From Fibrella forsythiae (lineage in GTDB: Bacteria; Bacteroidota; Bacteroidia; Cytophagales; Spirosomataceae): a DNA stretch of 64,000 nt. Made by a program: the position numbers and the translations under genes. Under the pieces are notes generated by a model. The model had not been told where the DNA came from. It saw only the letters and a list, made by a program, of their open reading frames with translations, and did not search any database. Below are positions 36,701-44,415 of this stretch, in pieces (position 1 is the stretch's first letter; each line of letters opens with the position of its first letter). The stretch is from contig NZ_JAFMYW010000012.1 of assembly GCF_017353175.1 (NCBI RefSeq), forward strand, positions 208,751-272,750. Reading direction: 5' to 3'.

Positions 36701-37031
36701 GACGAAGATCACCGCTTTCCAGCGTCAGCAGGTAAATGTCGCCGTTGCCCGAACGGGTCGACGCGAAGGCGAGGTATTTCCCATCGGGCGAGTAGAGCGG
36801 TCGCGACTCATTGTCGGCGTGGGCAACCAGCAACCGGGCTTCGCCACCAGCGGCAGGAACGGTCCAGATATCGCCACCTGAAACGAACGCGATTTCGTTG
36901 CCATCGGGCGAGATTGTTGGCTCGGCAAAGGCATATTTAGGGACCGGGCCAGCCGATTGCGCAAAAACCGTTGGATAACTACTAACCCAGCAGGCGAGGA
37001 AAGGAACGAAGAATCGTACACGTTTGAGCAT
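33750..37031 (-). CDS. tricorn-type S41 family peptidase
   Basis: 1093 residues with a signal peptide (1-24). The N-terminal two thirds consist of PD40/beta-propeller repeats (PTISPDGNEIAFVSGGDIWT, PLYSPDGKYLAFASTRSG, VSPDGKKVAFTAHGEV and more). After a Thr/Pro linker (RTTTPTSTSTAPQG, near 560) come a core domain, a PDZ domain (GLRFDRITYENTGK; IKTGDYVLSVDG) and the C-terminal S41 protease domain: EGVVVDVRNNNGGFVNPYAI and the catalytic Ser in NQHSLSDAEDFTEG. Tricorn homologues cut peptides produced by other proteases; this one is exported, as is usual in Bacteroidota. It stands alone with a long 5' region containing the CAGGTACGTT motif. Confidence 0.92.
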   Translation of the reverse strand: MLKRVRFFVPFLACWVSSYPTVFAQSAGPVPKYAFAEPTISPDGNEIAFVSGGDIWTVPAAGGEARLLVAHADNESRPLYSPDGKYLAFASTRSGNGDIYLLTLESGDLRRLTFDDGAESLTAWAKDGKMVYFQSTSRDISSMNDMYRVAITGGTPMPVTADRYASEFFGTPSPDGSTLAFSARGISAAQWWRKGSSHLDQTEIWTCKIGAKKGDKPTYERLTEGGAKELWPIWSTDGQTIYFMSDRNGSQNLWSKPMKGAATMLTTFKDGRVLWPSISNNGKSIVFERDFQIWSYDIASKKATPVAIRLRGAAAGSSVDHQKLTTQFRDLAVSPDGKKVAFTAHGEVFAASAKDGGDAVRVSNSPAVESQVAWMPNSRSLIYASTRHGMANLFQYDFSTNAETRLTNSPLDDSSPVVSPDGQSVAFMRNGQELRIMDMGTRKDRVLYKGYLGRAPFAGSGTLTFSPDGKWLAFVAYGTKTFRNVWVVPIAGGEAKPVSFLANTFGGNVNWSPDGKYILFGTNQRTETAQIARVDLVPKLPKFREDQFRDLFNEEVPRNVRTTTPTSTSTAPQGRTPLDTTAKSKGVGKENTTVVFDGIRQRLSLLPVGIEVDQQTISKDGKTLLLVASVAGRQNLYTYSLDETGSERPVARQLTTTPGQKSNAQFTADGKDVYYLEQGRIQSISLTSREPKPLAVTAELDVDFATEKLQVFQQAWDVQNKGFYDPEFHGTNWNDIKANYEPYAAGARTPDELRRLLNLMVGELNASHSGVSGPQGAVDITTGRLGLRFDRITYENTGKLMVTEVVNLGPAFLSGTIKTGDYVLSVDGTTIDATTNLDQLLNNKINRRITLAVATGPTAAPKDVSVLPVNLATEKGLLYKQWVQQQRDFVDKASNGRLGYVHMFDMSAESLNQLYIDLDADNHAREGVVVDVRNNNGGFVNPYAIDVFARKGYLTMTSRGLPAAPARSQLGQRALETPTILVTNQHSLSDAEDFTEGYRSLKLGKVVGEPTAGWIIFTSAAQLIDGSSIRLPFSKITDNTGKDMELAPRPVDVPVSRPIGESYTDQNLQLSTAVKELTKQLDETKSGKVMNGK

Positions 37032-37275
37032 AAGAGAATGCGTGATGAAGAAAGTTGTTGAACGTACCTGAAAAGCAGTATTCTAAATATAAATACTGAA
37101 TAGATGCTGTTCACAACCAATTAGTTAAGCACGCCGAATAGCTTTGTTTTATCGCTTTATTTCGTCGAAAAGTTTTATTATATCAGTATACAAACGAGCG
37201 ATAAGCCAGTTGAACAGTTATGTTATCTAGTAGTTCTATCGAAAAAATTGCTAATCGACTAAATCGACTACGACT

Positions 37276-37584
37276 ATGCCACGGGGAGATAAATCGGCTT
37301 ATACGGACAAGCAAATCCGTCAGGCTGAACACATTGAAGAAGGGTATGAAAAACGGGGAATGCCCGAAGAGGAAGCAGAAAGTCGGGCCTGGGCAACGGT
37401 GAATAAGATTTCAGGGGGCGGCAAGAAAAGTGGCTCTGGCCGTGGCCATGCCGAAAACAAAGAATCGTACGAAACAGGTGGTAAGAAAGGCGGCGCAGCC
37501 TCAGCGTCACGCACTGCCGAAGAACGCTCTGCATCAGCCAAAAAAGCAGCAGAAACCCGGAAGAAAAATGCGGCCGCAAAATAA
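37276..37584 (+). CDS. small basic KGG-like stress/plasmid-stabilisation family protein
   Basis: 102 residues, highly charged and poor in hydrophobics. The first half (MPRGDKSAYTDKQIRQAEHI, then EEGYEKRGMPEEEAESRAWA) is a helix pair that recurs in proteins labelled plasmid stabilisation or hypothetical in many bacteria. The second half is a Lys/Gly/Ala-rich tail (GGKKSGSGRGHAE, TGGKKGGAAS, SAKKAAETRKKNAAAK), histone-H1-like and probably disordered and nucleic-acid-binding. No toxin partner is adjacent. It is monocistronic and ends seven bases before a perfect 39-bp palindrome. The exact role is unknown. Confidence 0.8.
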   Translation: MPRGDKSAYTDKQIRQAEHIEEGYEKRGMPEEEAESRAWATVNKISGGGKKSGSGRGHAENKESYETGGKKGGAASASRTAEERSASAKKAAETRKKNAAAK

Positions 37585-37590
37585 TTAGTT

Positions 37591-37682
37591 GGCTTCAGCC
37601 CCAACCCCCTAAAGGGGGCTAATGCTCCGTCAGTCTTCCTTCGCGGAGCATTAGCCCCCTTTAGGGGGTTGGGGCTGAAGCC
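37591..37682. repeat. perfect 39-bp inverted repeat (terminator-like)
   Basis: Arms 37591-37629 and 37644-37682 are perfect reverse complements around a 14-base spacer; each arm itself contains the hairpin CCCCCTAAAGGGGG. It sits between convergent genes and could terminate both. The internal repeat within each arm would let it refold as a cruciform. Confidence 0.85.
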
Positions 37683-37687
37683 GAAGC

Positions 37688-39172
37688 TTACGCCAATGTC
37701 ATTGTTTCAGTGTACACTCCCCCAAACCGGTCGGTTGCGCGTACCGTGATTTTCTTCGCTGATACTGATGGCTGGAAGAAAAACAGGTGATCGGTCATGG
37801 TGGGGTCAACGAACTTATGCTTTTTGGGCAGATCGGGGCCCGCGTAGAGTTCAACCGCCCAGGGGTCATGAGCAACGCGCTGTTCGGGCGTCCCTTTCAT
37901 AACGCCATCTTCGAGCCACTCCAGTTTCCACTTGGGGTCCCAGTTCCAGACGTTTACCGCCATGTGGTCTGGGGCCGTTTTTACGCGGCCTTTTTCGTAG
38001 AGCCGAAGCTGGTGCTCGCGTGGCTTGCCCGTCGATTTATAATACCAGCGAATATCGCCGCCATCGACTTCGTATACTGCGTAGCCGCTCGGTGTACCAT
38101 CGCTACAGATTGGGCCAGTCCACCACGCGCCGCAAACGGTTCCGTGTACGTGTTCCATGACAGAGCCTTCTTCCCACTTTTCGTTCACGTGCGTATGGCC
38201 CGACATGATGTGTGCGTTGAACGGCTTCAGCATCTCGTACAACTGTTTCCGGTTCGACACGCTGCCGCCCAGTTCCTCTTCTTTCAGATTCTCGCGGCGT
38301 TTGTGGCCCGTCTGTGTCGGAATATGCAGGCTGACAACCACCGTTGTACCGGGCTTCACCAATTTTAGATCCTGCTCCAGCCAGTGTAGCTGGTTTTCGG
38401 TCAGGTAGCCGATGTACTTTTTCGCTGTGCCTATGAAAAATACATCGTCGAGCATCACGTAATGCACCTGCCCCCGGTTAAACGAATAATACGTCGGGCC
38501 GAATTGCTGCTTGAAGGTTTTCGCCGAGTAGTCGTCTGAACGCGCATCGAGGTCAAGGTCGTGGTTGCCGATGACGTTGAAGAAAGGCACACCGGTCATG
38601 CCGATCGCCTCTTTGTAGTCGGCATACAGCTCGAAATGATCCCATACCAGATCGCCGCAGCCGATACCGTGAAAGAGTGAGTCTTTCGGGTACGAGGCCA
38701 CCAGATCGCGAAGGTCGGGGGCCGATTGAGCTTTTAGTTGCTCACCGTCTTTTTTAGAGATAATCTGTGTATCAGCCCAGACCACAAACTGGTGTTTTCG
38801 GTCATCGACAGCCAGCTTTTCCAGCTTGAAATCGGCTGTAAGCCCGCCATTTTTCGCGGTGATGGGCTGGAAGAACTGCGCCACACCACGCTCATGCGGA
38901 ACGGCATAACCTGCTGGCAAACTGATATACACGAACTCTGCCGCCGCAGCCGCCGGTAGCGAATACTGCCCGTTCTTGTCGGTCACCACCACCGAATAAC
39001 CATCCGTCACGGCCACATTGGCAATTCCTTTGCCGTTACCAAGAACACGGCCGGTAATGGTTCCAGGTACGTTAGTTGCCGGGTACGTATGGGCTACCGC
39101 TACGGGGGCCGCTGTTGTTACGGCCGCTCCCGACCAGCCCAGGTATTTAAGAAATGATCGTCTGTTTACCAT
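37688..39172 (-). CDS. exported calcineurin-like metallophosphoesterase
   Basis: 494 residues. The N-terminus MVNRRSFLKYLGWSGAAVTT is a twin-arginine signal. A carboxypeptidase-regulatory-like N-domain (about 36-115) precedes the metallophosphoesterase core: FVVWADTQI, GDLVWDHFELY, IGNHDLD, VVSLHIP and MSGHTHVNEKW provide the two-metal ligands. A C-terminal metallophos_C-type domain (NVWNWDPKWKLEW) and a beta-sandwich finish the protein. Tat export suits a folded metal enzyme in the periplasm. It lies eight bases after the SusD-like gene and is the last gene of a SusC/SusD/phosphoesterase operon, so the imported ligand probably carries phosphate. Confidence 0.92.
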   Translation of the reverse strand: MVNRRSFLKYLGWSGAAVTTAAPVAVAHTYPATNVPGTITGRVLGNGKGIANVAVTDGYSVVVTDKNGQYSLPAAAAAEFVYISLPAGYAVPHERGVAQFFQPITAKNGGLTADFKLEKLAVDDRKHQFVVWADTQIISKKDGEQLKAQSAPDLRDLVASYPKDSLFHGIGCGDLVWDHFELYADYKEAIGMTGVPFFNVIGNHDLDLDARSDDYSAKTFKQQFGPTYYSFNRGQVHYVMLDDVFFIGTAKKYIGYLTENQLHWLEQDLKLVKPGTTVVVSLHIPTQTGHKRRENLKEEELGGSVSNRKQLYEMLKPFNAHIMSGHTHVNEKWEEGSVMEHVHGTVCGAWWTGPICSDGTPSGYAVYEVDGGDIRWYYKSTGKPREHQLRLYEKGRVKTAPDHMAVNVWNWDPKWKLEWLEDGVMKGTPEQRVAHDPWAVELYAGPDLPKKHKFVDPTMTDHLFFFQPSVSAKKITVRATDRFGGVYTETMTLA

Positions 39173-39180
39173 TGGTTTTA

Positions 39181-40614
39181 TTACTTAGCCCACCAGAGTT
39201 TGGCGTTCAGGTTATCCCCACCCATTCGGGTGGCGGCTTCGGTGTAATTTTCTTTATTCAGCGACTGCACCGATAACGGATAAGCCATGCGGGCGGGCAT
39301 TTTACCATCATTTTCCAGACCCGGCCCTTTCGGCAACACCGGAAAACCCGTCCGACGGTATTCGGCCCACTGCTGCATTTCCGTGAAGAACAAGGCGATG
39401 TATTTCTGCGTCATTAACTGCTCCAACGTACCTGCGTAGGCTACGCCGTTGCGCGTCAGGAAATCGGCGGGCATGGTGGCTCCCCAGTAGGTCATCGAGG
39501 CCCGAATGCCTTTTTCATAATGGTCTTTGGGTGAATCGCTGCTGTAGCCTTTCAACGCCGCTTCAGCCAGCAGAAACTCCGTTTCGGCGTATTGCATGAT
39601 GCTGCCCAGAATGGGTGATGTTTTCAGATTCTTGTGCAGTCGTGACGATGAAATGGCCGCTACTTTGGCCGCGTCGCCCAACGGATAACCACTCGGAACA
39701 CCCACGAATTTGCCACTAATTTTGGTTGCCCACACATCGAGGCGCGGGTCTTGCCAGGTCGACAGCGTATTGACGAAGTAGGTCGAATAGGCGTTGGCCC
39801 CGTTGAAATCGTAATCGCGGTCATCGGCGAAGGGATTCAGCAGCGGGTTAACGGCCGTAAAGGTCAGCGTGGCACTTTCGTCGGTAGCCGTCATCAGCGG
39901 ATACTTTGCCGGATTGGCCAGCATATCCCGGATTTTCTGCTTGAAATCGGCCGATTTTGCTTCGCCGCGCATCAGCAGCCGCAGCCGCAACGAGTTGGTG
40001 AACTTGCGCCATTTCACGGTTCCCGCCGCACTTTTATCGGCACCATACAGCGCATCGATACCCGGCGCCATGGTTTTAGTCACCTCGTACAGTGTGTTGG
40101 CCGAATCGAGTTTATTGACCAGATCGGTGTAAATGGCTTCCTGTGCGTCGAATTTGGGCGTAATCTGGTAGCTTGGGTAACCCTGCAACGCCTGTGAGTA
40201 AGGCACGTCGCCATAGGCATCGGTCAGGTTCTGAAACAGCCACGCCCGCACGGTCAGAGCGGCGGCCATCTGGTTACGGTTGTTGGTCTGCTTCGCCCGT
40301 TCGTACATATCCTGCACGTTCGTGAGCGTGAGGTAATAGTTATTCCAGAGATAATCTGACTCGCTCGGAATCAGCACGTAGCGATGAAACTGCCCGTCGG
40401 TCAGCGACACCGTTACCTGCATCATCTCGTTGTTCAGCCGGTGACTTCGGCTCAGTCCGATGTTCACTCCGTTCAGAACGGCCGTGTTCAAAAAGCTACC
40501 CGACGTGGCCGTTGTCACCGCCTCCGGGTCATTCAGTAGTCCATCCAGCGAGCTGGTGCAGCTCACTCCCGTCAGGAGGAGGAAGCCTAGAATAAGTTGT
40601 GTTAACGTCTTCAT
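39181..40614 (-). CDS. SusD-like (type 2) lipoprotein
   Basis: I place the start at ATG 40614 (MKTLTQLILGFLLLTGVSCT), giving a lipobox TGVSC (Cys about residue 19); the frame runs 31 codons further upstream through palindrome sequence. About 477 residues. The helices NNYYLTLTNVQDMYERAKQT, ALTVRAWLFQNLTDAYGDVP and FLLAEAALKGY, the end signature TEMQQWAEYRRTGFP, and the family-typical KWRKFTNSLRLRLLMR mark the SusD/RagB type-2 (SusD-homologue) group. It is an outer-membrane surface lipoprotein forming a complex with SusC encoded upstream, and the phosphoesterase gene follows directly. Confidence 0.92.
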   Translation of the reverse strand: MKTLTQLILGFLLLTGVSCTSSLDGLLNDPEAVTTATSGSFLNTAVLNGVNIGLSRSHRLNNEMMQVTVSLTDGQFHRYVLIPSESDYLWNNYYLTLTNVQDMYERAKQTNNRNQMAAALTVRAWLFQNLTDAYGDVPYSQALQGYPSYQITPKFDAQEAIYTDLVNKLDSANTLYEVTKTMAPGIDALYGADKSAAGTVKWRKFTNSLRLRLLMRGEAKSADFKQKIRDMLANPAKYPLMTATDESATLTFTAVNPLLNPFADDRDYDFNGANAYSTYFVNTLSTWQDPRLDVWATKISGKFVGVPSGYPLGDAAKVAAISSSRLHKNLKTSPILGSIMQYAETEFLLAEAALKGYSSDSPKDHYEKGIRASMTYWGATMPADFLTRNGVAYAGTLEQLMTQKYIALFFTEMQQWAEYRRTGFPVLPKGPGLENDGKMPARMAYPLSVQSLNKENYTEAATRMGGDNLNAKLWWAK

Positions 40615-40632
40615 TGTTTGTTGGTTTGTGGT

Positions 40633-40851
40633 TTCCCCCCCGGCCCCTCCCGCGACGGCGGACCGCCCCCTACGGGAGAGGGGAGACGCACTACAGTAGC
40701 TTCGCACTATATTATTGGTGCCTCTTTCTTAGTGAGACAATCACTTGATTGGAATGAGCAAAGCACTACAAAGCAGAGCTAGTGTAGAGTAGCTCCCCTC
40801 TCCCAACGTGGGCGGTCCGCCGTTGCGGGAGGAGCCGGGGGTGAGGGGAAA
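40633..40851. repeat. long GC-rich palindrome inside the susC-susD gap
   Basis: The left part around 40641-40684 (CGGCCCCTCCCGCGACGGCG, then GACCGCCCCCTACGGGAGAG) pairs with the right part around 40793-40840 (CTCCCCTCTCCCAACGTGGG, then CGGTCCGCCGTTGCGGGAGG). About 110 unpaired bases lie between. It lies between two genes transcribed in the same direction, so a very strong hairpin would form between susC and susD in the mRNA. Confidence 0.7.
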
Positions 40852-40856
40852 CGGGG

Positions 40857-43800
40857 TTACAGCGAAATAGTCAGATTTACACCCATCGTTCGGGTCGATG
40901 GGAATTGGGCGATTTCGAGGCCGGGGGTGATGGTTGAGTTATCGAGGGTTGATGTTTCGGGGTCGAAGCCGGGGAAGCTGGTCCAGTTATACAGATCACG
41001 GCCGTATATGCCGATGCTGGCACCGCGCAGGAAGGACTTGCTGAGCGTTTTGGCCGGAAATGTATAAGCCAGCCGTACCTCGCGGAGTTTGGTAAAGGTG
41101 GCGTCGAAGAGGTTGGCTTCCACGTTATCGCGGCCGTAAATCTTGCTGTAATACGTGACAATGTTGGTGGCCTTGGTGGTATTGGGTACGTAGGTGCCGT
41201 CGGCATTTTGGGTCACGCCTTCACCCACAATGCCATCGTAACGACCGGGCAACGTGGCCTTGATTTTACCCTGCTCGCCCAGCACCGAATTGGTCAGCGA
41301 ATACACGCTTCCCCCCTGCTGCCGGTCAATCAGCACCGACATGTTCCAGCCCCGGTATTTGACATTGTTGGTCAGGCCGCTCCGCCATCTTGGCGTCGAA
41401 TTACCCAAGTTTATAAACTGTTCGCTCAGCAGCGGATAGCCGGTTTTGTCGTAGACGATCTGTCCGTCCGGCGAGCGGCGGTAACCCAGGCCGTAGATCT
41501 CGCCGAGGGGTCGCCCTTCGCGGGCTTCTACCGTTACGCGGCTACCAACGTACCTGGCCAATACCACGTTACCCGTTCCGTTGTTCAGTTCCTCTACCCG
41601 GTTCCGGTTCATGGCCCAGTTCAGGGTTACGTCCCAGGTGAAGCCCTGCGGATTTTTTACCGGGCTACCCATCAGCGTGAGTTCAACGCCCCGGTTGGCC
41701 ACTTTACCCATGTTGATCAGCGACGAGTTATAGCCCGATGCGTACTCGACCGGCGCATAAAGAATCTGATCGACAGTGAGTTGATGGTAAGCCGTCAGGT
41801 CGAGCGAAAGGCGATTTTTGAAGAAACGCCACTCGGTACCGATCTCCCACGATTTGTTACGCTGTGGTCGTAAGTTTGGGTTGGCGATGGTGTTCGGATT
41901 CTCCAGTTCGCCCGGAAACACGCCCGGCTCATACACTTTTTCGAGGTTATACGTACCCAGACGGGCATCGTACCCCACGCTGGCGTAGGCCCCGCGCAAC
42001 TTGGCGTAGCTCACCCAACTCGGCATCGTTACGATGTCAGACGCGATGAGGCTCAACGTGGCAGAGGGATAGAAGAACGAGTTGTTTTGCGCGGGCAGGG
42101 TGCTGCTCCAGTCGTTCCGGCCGGTGATGTCGATGAATGCCACGTTTTTGTACGACATGTTCACGAAGCCATACAAACTGTTGATCCGTTTTTTGGCGCG
42201 GTCGCTGCGGGTTTGGGGCAGTTGCTCGCTGTTGGCCAGGTTATACACGCCCGGAATCACCAGCCGGTCGGCAAGTTGGTTGGTAAACGTCTGCTGCTGA
42301 ATCAGGATATTCCCCCCCGCGTTGGCCGTCATCTGGAAATCACCCGTTGGGCGCACCTTATAACGGAGCAAAAAATCGGTGTTCGATTCCATGTTGAACA
42401 CGTTCTGCTGCCGGTACATGCCTTCCTGAAACTTCTGCGTGTTCTTAGGCCGTTGCTGCGACCGGAATTCGTAACCCGCGTCCAGACCGCCGTGCAGGGT
42501 CAGATCCAGGTTTTTGATGATGTTGTAGGTCACTGACACGTTGCCCGTAATGTTGTGCCGGTTCGACTTGTTCAGCATCTCGTAGCTGATCAGATACGGG
42601 TTGTCGATCAGCGAGCTGAACGGGTGATTTTGTTCCACACCTTCGCGCCCCGGCACCCAGTATGACTTGTACCAGTCGAGGTCGATGTTCGGGTTTTGAA
42701 ACGCTATGAAGTACATGATCGACTGGTTATTGTAGCCAGTCGTTGGCAGGTTATCGCTGAACTTGTTGTAGTAATTGATCTTCGTGTTCATCGACAGTTT
42801 CCGCGACACCTGCGACTGGTTCGAGAAGCCCAGGTTCAGACGCTGATAGCCGGTATTGGGCAAAATCCAGTCGTTTTGCAGATGCGAAATACTGAGCCGC
42901 GACGTACCCTTATCGCCTGTATTACTGATCGTTACGTTGTTCGACAGCGTTACACCCTCCTGGAAAAAATTCTTCCGGTTATCGGGGTAAGGCACCCAGG
43001 GCGTACGGGCTGTAAACGCACCCGATGCATCGCGCGGTGAATTGTACTGATAGAATGACTGCCCCTCGAAACGGGGTCCCCAGGCCGAACTAGTGCTTTG
43101 TGTACCCGGCCCGTCGGCGGTGGTGCCATACGAGTAGTAAGGCTGACCGGCTGTGCCCTGCCCATACTCATATTGGTAGTCGGGCCAGCGGTTTATCTGA
43201 TCGATGCTCACATACGAGTTGACTGTCACGCCGATTCCTTTCTGTTCTTTGTTGCCGCTTTTGGTCGTGATGATGATGGCTCCCGCGCCGGCCCGCGACC
43301 CGTACAGGGCCGATGCGGCCGGTCCTTTCAACACGTTGATCGACTCAATGCTGTTGGGGTCAATGTCGGTGAGGGCGCTGCCAAAATCAACGGGCGAATC
43401 ACCACCCAGATACGCGCCATGGCCCGCACCCTGAAACCCCGTATTGATCGGCTGACCATCCACCACGATAAGCGCGCCGGGAGAATTCAGATCCAGAATT
43501 CCTTCGCCACGTAATGTTACCCGGCTGCTGCCCATTGGCCCGTCAGTTTTGGTCAGGTTCAGCCCCGCAATCTTGCCCGATAACGAGTTGATCACGTTAT
43601 TGGCGGGCGCATCGGTCACCGCCGCCCCGTCGAGCTTCTGGGTTGAATAGCCCAGCGCTTTTTCCTCCCGTTTGATGCCCAGCGCCGTCACCACCACTTC
43701 GTTCAGGCTACGCGTATCGGCGGCAAGTTGTACGTTGACCACCGACCGATTACCGACCCGAACCGTTTGTGACAGATAGCCCACAAATGAAAACACCAGG

Positions 43801-44051
43801 TCGGCCTGGTTGCTGGGTACGTTAAGTGTGTAGCGTCCATCTTTATCGGTTGTTGTGCCCTGTTGGCGGCTCGCTGGCCCGGCCAGTTTAAGCAGCACAT
43901 TGACCCCAGGTACACCGTCGTTCGTTTGTGAATCGGTTACCTGTCCCGTAATGGCCACCTGAGCCAGCAACGGCGTATTGAGTAGCAGAAAGGCTATGGC
44001 ACAAAGCCACACCGTCCGCCATTCTTGTGAATAGCGTAGACTAAAACGCAT
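40857..44051 (-). CDS. SusC/RagA TonB-dependent receptor (no STN domain)
   Basis: 1064 residues with a signal peptide (about 1-30, ending LLAQ). It begins with a carboxypeptidase-regulatory-like domain (VAITGQVTDSQTNDGVPGVN, about 31-115), then the plug (LNEVVVTALGIKREEKALGY, TLRGEGILDLNSPGALIVVD, LKGPAASALYGSRAGAGAII) and a 22-strand barrel. Lacking STN, it should not be controlled by an adjacent ECF/FecR pair, and none is present. It belongs to the group with the KREEKALGYSTQ plug motif. SusD-like and metallophosphoesterase genes follow on the same strand. Confidence 0.95.
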   Translation of the reverse strand: MRFSLRYSQEWRTVWLCAIAFLLLNTPLLAQVAITGQVTDSQTNDGVPGVNVLLKLAGPASRQQGTTTDKDGRYTLNVPSNQADLVFSFVGYLSQTVRVGNRSVVNVQLAADTRSLNEVVVTALGIKREEKALGYSTQKLDGAAVTDAPANNVINSLSGKIAGLNLTKTDGPMGSSRVTLRGEGILDLNSPGALIVVDGQPINTGFQGAGHGAYLGGDSPVDFGSALTDIDPNSIESINVLKGPAASALYGSRAGAGAIIITTKSGNKEQKGIGVTVNSYVSIDQINRWPDYQYEYGQGTAGQPYYSYGTTADGPGTQSTSSAWGPRFEGQSFYQYNSPRDASGAFTARTPWVPYPDNRKNFFQEGVTLSNNVTISNTGDKGTSRLSISHLQNDWILPNTGYQRLNLGFSNQSQVSRKLSMNTKINYYNKFSDNLPTTGYNNQSIMYFIAFQNPNIDLDWYKSYWVPGREGVEQNHPFSSLIDNPYLISYEMLNKSNRHNITGNVSVTYNIIKNLDLTLHGGLDAGYEFRSQQRPKNTQKFQEGMYRQQNVFNMESNTDFLLRYKVRPTGDFQMTANAGGNILIQQQTFTNQLADRLVIPGVYNLANSEQLPQTRSDRAKKRINSLYGFVNMSYKNVAFIDITGRNDWSSTLPAQNNSFFYPSATLSLIASDIVTMPSWVSYAKLRGAYASVGYDARLGTYNLEKVYEPGVFPGELENPNTIANPNLRPQRNKSWEIGTEWRFFKNRLSLDLTAYHQLTVDQILYAPVEYASGYNSSLINMGKVANRGVELTLMGSPVKNPQGFTWDVTLNWAMNRNRVEELNNGTGNVVLARYVGSRVTVEAREGRPLGEIYGLGYRRSPDGQIVYDKTGYPLLSEQFINLGNSTPRWRSGLTNNVKYRGWNMSVLIDRQQGGSVYSLTNSVLGEQGKIKATLPGRYDGIVGEGVTQNADGTYVPNTTKATNIVTYYSKIYGRDNVEANLFDATFTKLREVRLAYTFPAKTLSKSFLRGASIGIYGRDLYNWTSFPGFDPETSTLDNSTITPGLEIAQFPSTRTMGVNLTISL

Positions 44052-44415
44052 TGATAGTTGGTTGAGTTGGTTAAAAAGAGGATTACAGATATCCAGTCTG
44101 CTAAAGGACCAGCCTATTGAAGCCGCAAAACTATCTGCGCTGCATCAAGCCAGTTTTATCTAAATGTTACCGAATCTTTAAGATAATAAAGTAGGTACCC
44201 TATTTAATTAGCGTGCAAATCGGATATGTCATGTCGTTGCGAGCACACTGTATTGCTTCCTGATCTAGGCCACCATACGTCAGTAACAGGACCTCAACGT
44301 TTCTACAGATAATTAATCTTCTTCATTATCAACTTATTATAGCTTTTTTGACGCCTCGCCTATTATAACGGACTGCTTCTTTCCTTTCTGGATCAACATC
44401 CTGTCTTCCTTAGCC
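44052..44415. other. divergent intergenic region, 364 bp
   Basis: Carries the promoters of the SusC operon (leftward) and the cytochrome dehydrogenase (rightward). I found no exact TAnnTTTG box. It is more AT-rich than the flanking genes. No repeat or RNA gene is apparent. Confidence 0.3.
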
